Of a DNA stretch of 64,000 nucleotides, positions 29,612 to 38,673 are shown one piece after another. Origin of the DNA: Bog-473 sp963756025 (lineage in GTDB: Bacteria > Actinomycetota > Acidimicrobiia > Acidimicrobiales > RAAP-2). How positions within the stretch are numbered: position 1 is the stretch's first letter; each line of letters starts with the position of its first letter. The notes below the pieces were generated by a model that worked only from the letters and a program-made list of their open reading frames with translations, was not told where the DNA came from and made no database searches. The translations under genes were made by a program, and so were the position numbers. The stretch covers positions 248,001-312,000 of the forward strand of contig CAVWMF010000001.1 in the NCBI GenBank assembly GCA_963756025.1, in the 5' to 3' direction.

Positions 29612-30706
29612 GTGGTAGCCGACGACAGCGAGAGCACACCGCACTCGTATCGTCACTCGCCCCTCAATGCGGCGCACATCGCCCTCGGGGCGAAGATGGT
29701 GCCGTTCGGTGGGTGGGAGATGCCCCTGGCCTACCCCTCGGGCACCATGGCCGAGCATCGGGCCTGTCGGGAGGGGGCGGTGGCGTTCGACGTCAGTCAT
29801 CTCGGCGCCGTGCGCGTCGAGGGGCCGACCGCGTTCGACCACCTGCAGCACTCCCTGAGCAACGACCTGCGGCGCATCGCCCCCGGCCGGGCGCAGTACA
29901 CGCATCTGCTCGACGAGACCGGTTCGGTGGCCGACGACATCATCGTGTTGTGGATCGACGACGAGCTCTTCGACGTCATGCCCAACGCCTCGAACACCAG
30001 CCGCGTCGTGGCGGCCATCGGGGGCGAGGACGTGACGAGCGACCGGGCGGTCATCGCCGTGCAGGGTCCGAGCGCCCGGGCGCTCCTGGCCGAGGTGTCG
30101 CCCGATGCGGCCGCCGTCCGACGTTTCGGCGTCGCCCGCTTCGAGTGGGAGGGGATCTCCTGCGTGGTCTCGGGCACCGGGTACACCGGCGAGGACGGCG
30201 TCGAATGCGCAGTGCCGTCGGCCCAGGCCGAGGGTTTCTGGTCGGCCATTTTGGATACCGGCGTCGTGCCGGCCGGCCTGGGTGCGCGCGACACCCTCCG
30301 GCTCGAAGCGGGGCTGCCTCTCCACGGGCACGAGCTGGGACCGGGCATCACGCCGCTGCAGGCCGAGCTGGGGTGGGTGGTCGGTTGGGCCAAGGGTGAC
30401 TTCATCGGCCGCGCCGCCCTGGAGGAGGAGAAGGCCGAGGGCCCGAGACGGCGCCTGCGCGGCGTGGTGGGGGAGGGGCGCCAGCCCCTGCGCGACGGTG
30501 CGGAGGTCGTCGCCGGCGGCAAGGACGTCGGCTTCTTGACCAGTGGCAACTTCTCGCCCATGCGCGAGCGGGGGATCGGCTTGGCCTTGATCGACGCGGA
30601 CGCCCAGTTGCTCGACGGCGATGCCGTCACCGTCATCCAACGGGGCCGTCCGCTGCCGGCCACCATCGTCCGCCCGCCCTTGTGGCCGCAGAGAGTGGAG
30701 GAGTAA
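29612..30706 (+). CDS. gcvT: Glycine cleavage system T protein (aminomethyltransferase)
   Basis: 364 residues from GTG 29612. Conserved blocks: SPLNAAHIALGAKMVPFGGW, EHRACREGAVAFDVSHLGAV, GRAQYTHLLDETGSVADDI (the Asp binds tetrahydrofolate), GTGYTGEDGVECAV, LGARDTLRLEAGLPLHGHEL and GFLTSGNFSPMRERGIGLAL. It moves the methylene group from the lipoyl arm of GcvH to tetrahydrofolate and releases ammonia. It is directly upstream of gcvPA with an overlapping stop/start (TAATG). Only 9 bases separate it from the gene before, so no glycine riboswitch is present here. Confidence 0.94.
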   Translation: MVADDSESTPHSYRHSPLNAAHIALGAKMVPFGGWEMPLAYPSGTMAEHRACREGAVAFDVSHLGAVRVEGPTAFDHLQHSLSNDLRRIAPGRAQYTHLLDETGSVADDIIVLWIDDELFDVMPNASNTSRVVAAIGGEDVTSDRAVIAVQGPSARALLAEVSPDAAAVRRFGVARFEWEGISCVVSGTGYTGEDGVECAVPSAQAEGFWSAILDTGVVPAGLGARDTLRLEAGLPLHGHELGPGITPLQAELGWVVGWAKGDFIGRAALEEEKAEGPRRRLRGVVGEGRQPLRDGAEVVAGGKDVGFLTSGNFSPMRERGIGLALIDADAQLLDGDAVTVIQRGRPLPATIVRPPLWPQRVEE

Positions 30707-32083
30707 TGCCCGACTACCTGCCCCATACCGAGGATGAATTGGCCCAGATGTTGGGGTTTCTCGGGCTTTCCTCGCTCGACGAGCTCTTCGCGGCGGTGCC
30801 GGCGGCGCTCCGCCTCGGCCGGGGCCTCGGGTTGGCCGACGGATCCCCCGAGCCCGACGTCCTGGTGCGCATGGAGTCGCTGGGTGAGGCCAACCGGGCC
30901 CGGGCCGATCGCCTCGTGTGCTTCGCCGGTGGGGGCGCCTACGACCACGAGGTGCCGCCGGTCGTGCGGGCCTTGGCCGGCCGCTCGGAGTTCGTCACCT
31001 CGTACACGCCGTACCAGCCCGAGGTGGCGCAGGGCATCCTCCAGGCCGTCTTCGAATTCCAGACCATGGTGGCCCGGCTGGCCGGACTGCCCGTGGCCAA
31101 CGCGTCGCTCTACGACGGGGCGAACGCCTTGGTCGAGGCGGTGAACCTCGGCGTGGCGGCCTCGGGCCGCCAGACTGTCTGGCTCTCAGCCGGTGTGCCG
31201 CCGCACTGGCGGGCCGTCCTGAAGACGTTCGCCGCCGGCACCGGCCACCTGCTGGTCGATGTGCCGCTGCAGCAGGGGCTGACCACCTGGCCGGACGCGG
31301 CCGGGGGAGACACACCGGGCGTGCTCGTCGTGGGCTACCCGAACTACCTGGGGTGCCTCGAGGACATCGCGGCGGCCCGGCGAGTCTGCGATGCGACGGG
31401 TGCCCTGTTGGTGGTCGTCGCCGATCCGGTGTCCGCCGCCATCCTGCGCTCGCCCGGAGAGAGCGGGGCCGATGTCGTGGTCGGCGAGGGCCAACCGCTC
31501 GGGACCGCGCTGAGCTTCGGCGGTCCGTATCTCGGGCTCTTCGCCGTGGCGGCGCAACACGTGCGCCGGCTGCCGGGTCGGTTGGTGGGCGAGACGGTGG
31601 ACATCGAGGGGACGCGGGCCTACGTGACGACCCTGCGGGCACGCGAGCAGGACATCCGCCGCGAGAAGGCCACCTCCAACGTGTGCACGAACCAGACGCT
31701 GATGGCGGTCTACGCCGCGGTGCAGCTGGGTTGGCTCGGGACCTCGGGACTGCGCGAGGTGGCTCTGCGTTGCGCCCGGGGCACGCGGTTCTGTCGTGAG
31801 TCGATGCTCACCCTGAGCGGGGTGGAGCCGATCACGGGTGTCACGCCCACCTTGCGCGAGTTCGCGGTGCGCCTGCCCATTCCCGCCCGTGTGGCCGTCG
31901 AACGGCTGGCCGACGAGGGGTACCTCGGCGGGCTGGCCCTGGCCGATCTGGTGGGGGACGAGGGCGACGGATCGGTCGACGGGTGACGATGCCGTCCACG
32001 GGTTGCTGGTGGCCGTCACCGAGCGCAGGACCCGGGCGGACGTGGACGGACTCGTGCGGACGCTGGACAAGGTGGTGCGATGA
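30706..32083 (+). CDS. gcvPA: Glycine dehydrogenase (decarboxylating) subunit 1 (one frameshift near the end)
   Basis: ATG 30706 overlaps the gcvT stop. The sequence has YLPHTEDELAQMLGFLGLSS, FAGGGAYDHEVPPVVRALAG, TSYTPYQPEVAQGILQAVFE, ASLYDGANALVEAVNL, GEGQPLGTALSFGGPYLGLF and REKATSNVCTNQTLMAVYAA, all typical. The frame stops at 31986, but the normal end (HGLLVAVTERRTRADVDGLV) continues in the next frame to 32083, with its stop overlapping the gcvPB start. One extra base near 31975-31990 explains it. With GcvPB it forms the two-subunit P protein that decarboxylates glycine. Confidence 0.92.
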
Positions 32084-33645
32084 AGAGCGCTGATGATGTG
32101 GCCGACGTCGATGTAGCCGATGTCGTCGGGCGGGGCTCCGCCGCCGGTGGGCGTGCCACGAGCGCGCCGATCATGGGGCACGAAGCCGAGCCGACGCTCT
32201 TCGAGCTGTCCCAGCCGGGGCGGAGCAGTTGGCAGTTGCGCACGACCGGCATGCCCGAATGGGAGGTGGACGAACTGGTGCCGGCCGAGCACCGCCGCAC
32301 CGAGCCCGTGGCGCTGGCCGAGGTCTCCGAGCGGGACCTCGTCGGCCACTTCACGAGGCTGAGCCACCGGCAGTTCTCGGTGGACCTCGGTGCGTATCCC
32401 CTGGGCTCGTGCACGATGAAGTACAACCCGAAGCTGTGCGACACCGTGGCCGCGCTGCCCGGATTGGCGGGCGTGCACCCGGGGGCGCCCGCCTCGCTCA
32501 GCCAGGGCTGGCTGCAGATTTTCGTCGAGCTCGAAGAAGCACTGTGCGAAGTGACCGGCATGGCCGCCGCCACGTTGCAGCCGGCGGCCGGCGCGGCCGG
32601 TGAACTGACCGGCCTGCTCTTGATGCGGGCGTACCACCAGGCCCGGGGCGAGTCGCGTCATCGGGTGATCATCCCCGACTCGGCCCACGGGACGAATCCG
32701 GCGTCGGTCACGCTGGGCGGCTACGAGACCGTCACCGTCCCGAGCGACGCGCGGGGTTGTGTCGACCTCGAGGCGTTGCGCGCCGTCCTCGATACGGATG
32801 TGGCCGGCATCATGCTGACCAACCCGAACACGTTGGGCTTGTTCGAAGAGGACATCGAGGCCATCGCGGCGGCCATCCACGAGGTCGGCGGGCTCCTCTA
32901 CTACGACGGGGCCAACCTCAACGCAATCCTGGGTGTCGTGCGGCCCGGCGACATGGGGTTCGACATCGTCCACATGAACCTGCACAAGACCTTCGCCACC
33001 CCGCACGGTGGAGGAGGCCCCGGCGCCGGGCCGGTCGCCGTCTCGCCCCGCCTGGTCGACTTCCTGCCCGGGCCGCGCCCGACCCGGCTGGCCTCAGGGT
33101 CGGACTCCGACGAGTTCGGCTACATGACACCGGCGCAGTCCATCGGACGCGTGCACAGCTGGCACGGCAACGCGCTGGTCCTGGCCCGTGCGCTGGCCTA
33201 CATCGACGTGCATGGCGGGGACGGCTTGCGCCGGGTGGCCGAGCGGGCGGTGCTCAACGCGAACTGGATCCGGCGACGGCTCTCCAGCGTCTACGACGTC
33301 CCGTTCGATCGACCCTGCATGCACGAGGTCGTGCTCTCGGCGGCGAGCCTGAAGAAGAAGTACGGCACCAAGGCGCTCGACGTCGGAAAACGCCTCCTCG
33401 AGTTCGGCTTCCACTCACCGACGATCTACTTCCCCCTCATCGTGGACGAAGCGCTGATGATCGAGCCGACCGAGACCGAGAGCCTGCAGACGCTCGAGGC
33501 CCTGGCCGACGCCCTCGAGACCATCGCCGACGAAGCGGCGGCGGGGGTGCCGCTGAACGAAGCGCCGCGTTCGACACCGGTGCGCCGGGTGGACGAGGCG
33601 CGGGCGGCCCGCACGCTGGTCCCGACCTTCGATGCCCGGCCGTAG
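32080..33645 (+). CDS. gcvPB: Glycine dehydrogenase (decarboxylating) subunit 2
   Basis: 521 residues from ATG 32080. The pyridoxal-phosphate lysine is in MNLHKTFATPHGGGGPG. Other blocks are LGSCTMKYNPKLCDTVAALP, VTGMAAATLQPAAGAAGELT, IPDSAHGTNPASVTLGGYET, IMLTNPNTLGLFE and GGLLYYDGANLNAI. The first 25 residues are an Asp/Val-rich extension. It is the catalytic half of the P protein. The end (PTETESLQTLEALADALETI) is intact. Shares 14 bases with the next gene. Confidence 0.95.
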   Translation: MKSADDVADVDVADVVGRGSAAGGRATSAPIMGHEAEPTLFELSQPGRSSWQLRTTGMPEWEVDELVPAEHRRTEPVALAEVSERDLVGHFTRLSHRQFSVDLGAYPLGSCTMKYNPKLCDTVAALPGLAGVHPGAPASLSQGWLQIFVELEEALCEVTGMAAATLQPAAGAAGELTGLLLMRAYHQARGESRHRVIIPDSAHGTNPASVTLGGYETVTVPSDARGCVDLEALRAVLDTDVAGIMLTNPNTLGLFEEDIEAIAAAIHEVGGLLYYDGANLNAILGVVRPGDMGFDIVHMNLHKTFATPHGGGGPGAGPVAVSPRLVDFLPGPRPTRLASGSDSDEFGYMTPAQSIGRVHSWHGNALVLARALAYIDVHGGDGLRRVAERAVLNANWIRRRLSSVYDVPFDRPCMHEVVLSAASLKKKYGTKALDVGKRLLEFGFHSPTIYFPLIVDEALMIEPTETESLQTLEALADALETIADEAAAGVPLNEAPRSTPVRRVDEARAARTLVPTFDARP

Positions 33646-34424
33646 ACCCCCGCCCGGGGCGGGTGACTACCCGCAGGCGATCGTCCCGGTCGACCACGTG
33701 GAGCCCTGCGGGCGCCGCGTCCGGGCCACTCTCGGCGGCCAGGTCGTCTTCGACACGCTCCACGCCCGCTACGTGTGGGAGTGGCCGTTCTACCCGCAGT
33801 ACTACATACCCTGGGCGGACGTCGATCCGCGTTTCGTGACCGACGAGCAGCACCCCCAGACCGACCACCGGGGACCGGTGCGGCTCTTCGGACTGACGGT
33901 CGGCGACATCGTGCGGCCGAGTGCGGTGCGCGTGTACGGGGACTCGGGCATCGAAGGGCTGCGCGACACGGCCCGCTTCGAATGGTCGGCGCTCGACCAG
34001 CTGGTTCGAAGAGGACGAGGAGATCTTCGTGCACCCGCGCAGTCCCTACGTGCGGGTGGATGCGCAGCGCTCGACGCGTGCGGTGCGCGTCGAGCGCAAC
34101 GGCGTCGTGCTGGCGGCGTCGTCCTCTCCGGTGCTCGTGTTCGAGACGGGCCTCCCCACCCGGTACTACCTGAATCGCACCGAGGTGGATTTCTCGCACC
34201 TGGTGCCTTCGGACACCGTCACGTCCTGTCCCTACAAGGGGACGACCACCGGCTACTGGTCGTTCGCATCCGGCGACGACGAGCAGGCGGACCTGGCCTG
34301 GTCCTACGACTTCCCGACGCGCCAACTGCTCCCGATCGCCGGCCTGGTCGCCTTCTACAACGAGAAGGTCGACCTCTTCGTGGACGGGGAATTGCTCCCA
34401 CGTCCCGCCACGCACTTCTCCTGA
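33632..34424 (+). CDS. DUF427 family protein (one frameshift)
   Basis: ATG 33632 lies inside the end of gcvPB. Two DUF427 units can be seen. The first has VRATLGGQVVFDTLHARYVW, YPQYYIPWADVD and a DTARFEWSALDQL end. After a frame change near 34000 the second has FEEDEEIFVHPRSPYVRVDA, VLVFETGLPTRYYLNRTEVD, PYKGTTTGYWSFASGDD and GLVAFYNEKVDLFVDGEL. The doubled beta-fold with P-Y-K-G and Y-E/N-x-K-V-D motifs defines the family. Its reaction is unknown to me. Total about 264 residues is normal. Confidence 0.85.
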
Positions 34425-34503
34425 GAACGCGGCGGCCAGCAGATCCAGCTGGGATTGACCTGATGGTCACCGGATGGTGGCGCCGGCGGGCGGGAGGGGC
34501 CTT

Positions 34504-34563
34504 TTGAAAATTCGCCTTACGACGGAGCTCGCCCTGGACGGGGTCGGACGCCAAATTGAAAAT
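34504..34563 (+). repeat. Direct repeat TTGAAAAT-N3-CCTT, two copies 52 bp apart
   Basis: TTGAAAATTCGCCTT starts at 34504 and TTGAAAATGCTCCTT at 34556, in the 224-base gap before a substrate-binding protein gene. The second copy runs on to 34570. Both could be binding sites or -35-like elements. The remaining gap shows no gene. Confidence 0.4.
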
Positions 34564-34648
34564 GCTCCTTGCAAGAGTCCGGGAGGTGGCGATACGCTGT
34601 CGGGATCGGTCCGAAAGGACTGCAGGCGTGGGTTGAGGGGGGCATTAC

Positions 34649-35932
34649 ATGTTGTCCATGCATGTCATCGACGGTCACCGCACGTGGTCACGGCGGCTCG
34701 CAGCCGTTGCCTCGGCCGCAGCCATAGCCGGCTCCATGCTGGTCGCCGTCGCGACGACCGCGGCACCGGCCGGGGCGGCGAGCGCAAGTGGCACACCGAT
34801 CGTCATCGGTGACCTGTGCAGTTGCACGGGGATTCAGGCATCGAGCGTCGAACTCTCGACGCCGACCGACCAGGCCTGGGTGAAGTCGGTCAACGCCCAT
34901 GGGGGCATTGCCGGGCACCCGGTGACGCTCATTTCCGCCGACGATCAGACGAACCCGGCGGTGGCCACCACCGACATCGGCAAGTTCATAGAGACCGATC
35001 ATGTGGCCGCCATCATCGACAACAGCCAAGAGGACTCGGCCTGGATCAGTGACGCCGTGAGTGCCGGGGTCCCGGTCATCGGCGGTGTGAACAGCGTCCT
35101 CGGTTACACGAACACCGACGTCTTCCCGTCCGGTTCGACGCTCAACTACGGCATCGCGGGCGAAGATGCCGGGGCGGCCAAAGCCGGTATCAAGACCGAA
35201 GCCATCTTCTACTGCGTCGAAGCGGCCTCCTGTAAGCAGATCACCGATCTGGCCGGCAAGGTCGGGCAACAGTTCGGCATCAAGGTCGTCTACACCTCGG
35301 GCATCTCCTTTACGGCACCGAACTATACGGCCCAGTGTGTGGCGGCCAAGGCGACAGGTGCTGATTCGCTGGAAACGGCCGACGCCAACATCGTCGTCGA
35401 GAAGGCGGCCGACAACTGTGCTGCACAGGGTTGGAGCCCGGTCGAGGTCACCGCGACGAGCGAAATCGGCAGCGGGATGGCCACCGACCCCACCTTCAAG
35501 ACGATGATCGCTTCCATGAACGACGTCCCGTGGGTGGTCCATAACGCCGCCACGAAGGACATGTACGCCGCCATCAGCAAGTATGAGCCCTCGGTGGAGA
35601 CCTCTTCGAACTTCGGGGAGCAGGTCGTCCTGGAATGGGCCAACCTCACTCTGCTCCAACACGCCATCGCTGCCGCGGACCCGCCCACGACGGCGAAGGT
35701 GACGGGTGCCGAAGTGAAGAAGGGCCTCTACCACCTGCCGGCCGGCGACAATTTGGGCGGCCTGGCGGCGCAGCCGATCCACTTCACCAAGGGAGTACCC
35801 GCCAACTTCAACTGCTGGTACTACATGGGTACCAAGAGCGGGAAGTTCGTCTGGTCGAACAACCACAAGCCCATCTGTGCGCCGCAGATGAAGCCTGGCA
35901 CCGCCGAGGGCGGACCCGTCGTCAAGAAGTAG
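34649..35932 (+). CDS. ABC transporter substrate-binding protein, branched-chain amino acid type
   Basis: 427 residues. A Sec signal peptide is clear (LAAVASAAAIAGSMLVAVAT, cleavage after APAGAASA). The mature part has the periplasmic-binding fold type I: IVIGDLCSCTG, VNAHGGIAGHPVTLISADDQ, HVAAIIDNSQEDSAWISDAV, GGVNSVLGYTNTDVFPSGS, YTSGISFTAPNYTAQCVAAK and a C-terminal WYYMGTKSGKFVW. It is an orphan: no permease or ATPase gene is adjacent. Several Cys residues in the mature part could form disulfides. The ligand cannot be predicted. Confidence 0.85.
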   Translation: MLSMHVIDGHRTWSRRLAAVASAAAIAGSMLVAVATTAAPAGAASASGTPIVIGDLCSCTGIQASSVELSTPTDQAWVKSVNAHGGIAGHPVTLISADDQTNPAVATTDIGKFIETDHVAAIIDNSQEDSAWISDAVSAGVPVIGGVNSVLGYTNTDVFPSGSTLNYGIAGEDAGAAKAGIKTEAIFYCVEAASCKQITDLAGKVGQQFGIKVVYTSGISFTAPNYTAQCVAAKATGADSLETADANIVVEKAADNCAAQGWSPVEVTATSEIGSGMATDPTFKTMIASMNDVPWVVHNAATKDMYAAISKYEPSVETSSNFGEQVVLEWANLTLLQHAIAAADPPTTAKVTGAEVKKGLYHLPAGDNLGGLAAQPIHFTKGVPANFNCWYYMGTKSGKFVWSNNHKPICAPQMKPGTAEGGPVVKK

Positions 35933-35995
35933 CGAGGGCTTCAGGACGTCGTCCCACTGCGTCGGTGGGATAACCCTTGCATCCGCCGCATCAAC

Positions 35996-36511
35996 TCAAT
36001 CGGGCCGGGGCGCACCGGACCGGATGGTGAGGACGTCGCTGATCCAGGCCATCCCCTTTTCGAGCGCGGCGGGTGGAGCCTCGGCCATCACGTGGCGGGC
36101 GATGTCAGCCACGGTGTTCCGGCGTAGCTCTTCCTTCCATGCGTCCTCGGCTTTCCCCATGGCGGCGGCGATGCCGCACACCGGTCCGTACAGGCGTTGC
36201 GCCACCTTCGTGGGGCCCTTGCGCCGGATCTCGGTGCAGCGGAAAATCGGATCGGTACCGTCGATGGCTTGGACGATGTCGAGCAGGGTGATCTGCGCTG
36301 CGGGCCGGGCCAGCCGGTAGCCACCGAAGCGGCCCGTCGTGGCATCGACGATGCCGGCGCGCATGAGCGCCTGCAAAGACTTGGCCAGGTAGGGGCCGGG
36401 GACGTCGTGGTACTCGGCCAGTCGGGCCGCCGGGAGGGTGGTCCCCTCCGGAAGTGCGGCGAGCAACACGATGCAGTGCGCGGCCCATTCGACACCTTCG
36501 TTCAGCTTCAT
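35996..36511 (-). CDS. Rrf2-family transcriptional regulator
   Basis: 171 residues from ATG 36511. A winged helix-turn-helix is typical of Rrf2 proteins: LAEYHDVPGPYLAKSLQALM, then GIVDATTGRFGGYRLARPAA and ITLLDIVQAIDGTDPIFRCTE. The iron-sulfur members use three Cys in this region. Here only CTE and VCGIA are seen, so cluster binding is doubtful and it may sense something else. It is divergent from an NAD(P)-binding protein gene with a perfect palindrome in the 75-base gap, the usual layout for autoregulation plus control of the neighbour. Confidence 0.87.
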   Translation of the reverse strand: MKLNEGVEWAAHCIVLLAALPEGTTLPAARLAEYHDVPGPYLAKSLQALMRAGIVDATTGRFGGYRLARPAAQITLLDIVQAIDGTDPIFRCTEIRRKGPTKVAQRLYGPVCGIAAAMGKAEDAWKEELRRNTVADIARHVMAEAPPAALEKGMAWISDVLTIRSGAPRPD

Positions 36512-36549
36512 ATCTGGATCGTACTTGTCCGAGTATGTCGGGCGGGATA

Positions 36550-36574
36550 TATTCGGATAGATAACATCCGAATA
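36550..36574. promoter_or_regulatory. Perfect 9-bp inverted repeat, likely Rrf2 operator
   Basis: TATTCGGAT (36550-36558) and ATCCGAATA (36566-36574) are perfect reverse complements with a 7-base spacer. The site lies between the divergent Rrf2 and NAD(P)-binding genes, ending two bases before the AGGAGG of the latter, so a bound dimer would block both promoters. A related half, GTCCGAGTA, lies just upstream. Confidence 0.75.
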
Positions 36575-36586
36575 AAGGAGGGCGCC

Positions 36587-37360
36587 ATGCGTCTCGCCGT
36601 GGCCGGTGGAACCGGGGTAGTGGGCAAGTTCGTGGTCGAGGCAGCAGAAGCGGCCGGACACGATGTGGTGTCGCTGAGCCGGCGCACCGGTGTCGACGTG
36701 CGTCGGGGCGCGGGACTGGCAGAGGCACTGCGCGGCTTCGACGTGATCGTCGATGCGACCAACGCAGGGACGACGAACCGGGACAAGGCCACGGCGTTCT
36801 TCACCGAGGTCGCCCGTAACCTCCAAGTGGTCGGCGCGGGGGAGGGGGTGTCGCATGTCGTCGTCCTCTCCATCGTGGGGCTCGAGCGGGTGCCCGGCTA
36901 CGGCTATTACGAGGCCAAGTTGGCGCACGAGAAGGCGGCACTGGCGGGCCCACTCCCGACGACCATCGTGCGGGCCACGCAGTTCCACGAGTTCCCGGCG
37001 CAGATCCTGGGCTGGACCCGTCACGGCCCGTTCGCCGTGGTTCCCCGGAGTCGGATCAAGCCGGTGGCGGCGCGCGCGGTCGGTCAGGTCCTGCTCGACG
37101 TGGCCGTGGCAGCGGTGCCCGAGGACGGGTGCCGCCCTCGGGTCGAGGTCGCCGGACCCGAGGAAGCCGAGCTGGTGTCGTTAGCGCGCGAGGTCGTGCG
37201 TTACCGGGGTGAACGGTTGCACGTGATTCCGTTCAGCGTGCCCGGAAAAGCCGGGAAGGCCATGCGCTCCGGCGGCCAGTTGCCGACGTCGGACGTGCGC
37301 ATCGTCGGACCGAGTTTCGCGGAGTGGATCGAGGGAGCGGACCTCGCTCTGGTGGGGTGA
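36587..37360 (+). CDS. NAD(P)-binding atypical SDR / NmrA-like protein
   Basis: 257 residues, with AGGAGG upstream of ATG 36587. The Rossmann motif is VAGGTGVVGKFVVEAAEAAG. VIVDATNAG, GVSHVVVLSIVGLERVPGYG with YYEAKLAHE (Tyr-x3-Lys-like) and TIVRATQFHEFPAQIL fit atypical SDRs. No nuclear-targeting or membrane signal is seen. It is probably controlled by the divergent Rrf2 repressor through the shared palindrome. Substrate unknown; family members include redox sensors and quinone-related reductases. Confidence 0.85.
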   Translation: MRLAVAGGTGVVGKFVVEAAEAAGHDVVSLSRRTGVDVRRGAGLAEALRGFDVIVDATNAGTTNRDKATAFFTEVARNLQVVGAGEGVSHVVVLSIVGLERVPGYGYYEAKLAHEKAALAGPLPTTIVRATQFHEFPAQILGWTRHGPFAVVPRSRIKPVAARAVGQVLLDVAVAAVPEDGCRPRVEVAGPEEAELVSLAREVVRYRGERLHVIPFSVPGKAGKAMRSGGQLPTSDVRIVGPSFAEWIEGADLALVG

Positions 37361-37411
37361 GGGCGGTCAGCGGCGAACCGGGCCTGCCGGCGCGGGAAGC
37401 GACGTGTACGG

Positions 37412-37864
37412 TCAGGGTTTGGTACGTCGAGCGAATCGTCCCCGCAGATACAGGACGACGCAGAGCATCGTTGCGACGACGCCGATCCCGATGATCACGA
37501 CTCCAACGAAGAAGACGATGACACCGACGAGTGGCTCAGGTGCTGCCGGCTGTTGCCCTGCGATCACGACGTTGCGCGTTGTACCTGAGAAATACCAGCT
37601 ACCGGCCGTGATGAGACTGCCGAGGAACGCGATCACGACACCAACAAGAGCCACCTTGAGGTCGTCTTCAAAGGCTGACTTCGGGTTCTGCATCGCTTGC
37701 TGACGAAATCGTCGCCAGGAATCCTTCCGATTCGGCCGCGGAGAAGGTGACGGATCGGAACGCTCGAACGACGGTCGCCGCCTGTTGCGGCGACGTTTGT
37801 CCTTTGGACGAGGGACGGCCCTTTGATGACTAATTCGACGAGGAGGCATGCTCTGGAAAGCCAT
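37412..37864 (-). CDS. Small membrane protein of unknown function
   Basis: 150 residues. The first 70 are strongly basic (KDKRRRNRRRPSF, RKDSWRRFRQQAM). Two hydrophobic helices follow: VALVGVVIAFLGSLITAGSW and LVGVIVFFVGVVIIGIGVVA with an extension into a third stretch. A short basic tail (RGRFARRTKP) ends it. Base composition is lower in GC than neighbours. No family is recognised. It is divergent from the next gene. Confidence 0.55.
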   Translation of the reverse strand: MAFQSMPPRRISHQRAVPRPKDKRRRNRRRPSFERSDPSPSPRPNRKDSWRRFRQQAMQNPKSAFEDDLKVALVGVVIAFLGSLITAGSWYFSGTTRNVVIAGQQPAAPEPLVGVIVFFVGVVIIGIGVVATMLCVVLYLRGRFARRTKP

Positions 37865-38022
37865 CGCTTGCTATCACCGGATTCTGCCTGGCTCGACGTC
37901 GCACGCGTTGCCGGAGACACCGAGATGCGCTCACCCCGAGCATCCTAGGTCGCAGTCGCTTGCGGGACCGCAGTCTAACGAGGAGTCATGTTCGTCTGGC
38001 GGCCGAGGTTAGGATTTTGGTC

Positions 38023-38634
38023 GTGAAAGATGGTGCGGGTGCAGCCGAAGATGCTGAGCAACCTCAGCGCGGACCGAGCCGATTCCACGACGACTCGACC
38101 TCTGCGAGCGATCCGGTGCCAGTGGTGGTGGCGGATGAGCGCCTCCGGCGTTTCTGTCCCCAGCTCTACGGTTGGTCGGGGCGCAAGGCCGAGCGCAAAC
38201 GCTTGAGGGAAATCATCATCGAACACATGCACTTCGGCGACAGTCGGGCTGCAGTCGTGGTTTCCACCACACCGCTCCTGGTCGCGGCGTACACCGACGA
38301 ACTCGACTGTGTCGCCATGTTGCGGTTCGTGCCGGGACCCCCGATTCCCGATCTCACCGTCGGCTCGAGGCTGCTCACGGTGAACACGTACAGGCGTGGT
38401 TCGAACATGGACGGCGATCTGGTTCCCGGACCTCTCCGTATCGAGAGATGGGTCGGCTTCTACCCGATCATCGCTGATTTCATCTGCGCCAATCAGGATG
38501 TCGTCGACCGCCGGAAAGCGGAGATTGAGGACGACGAGTGGGAGCGCACGCTCCGCTTCGGCGTGGAGTATCTGAGCACCCACCCCGGAACGAGCCGCAA
38601 CGGTGCACCCTGTCTGTCCTCCCGACCCGCCTGA
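38023..38634 (+). CDS. Hypothetical protein with a conserved-looking C-terminal domain
   Basis: 203 residues from GTG 38023; the open frame extends upstream to 37960 but only with weak starts. After an acidic, Ser-rich leader the domain reads RLRRFCPQLYGWSGRKAERK, IIIEHMHFGDSRAAVVVSTT, LVAAYTDELDCVAMLRF and RIERWVGFYPIIADFICANQ. The mix of charged and buried residues is that of a real protein. Unknown family; no signal peptide. It and the membrane protein before it form a small pair of uncharacterised genes. Confidence 0.55.
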   Translation: MKDGAGAAEDAEQPQRGPSRFHDDSTSASDPVPVVVADERLRRFCPQLYGWSGRKAERKRLREIIIEHMHFGDSRAAVVVSTTPLLVAAYTDELDCVAMLRFVPGPPIPDLTVGSRLLTVNTYRRGSNMDGDLVPGPLRIERWVGFYPIIADFICANQDVVDRRKAEIEDDEWERTLRFGVEYLSTHPGTSRNGAPCLSSRPA

Positions 38635-38673
38635 CCCGTCGGCGAGATCAGACCACGGGTGGCGCGGTGAAGG

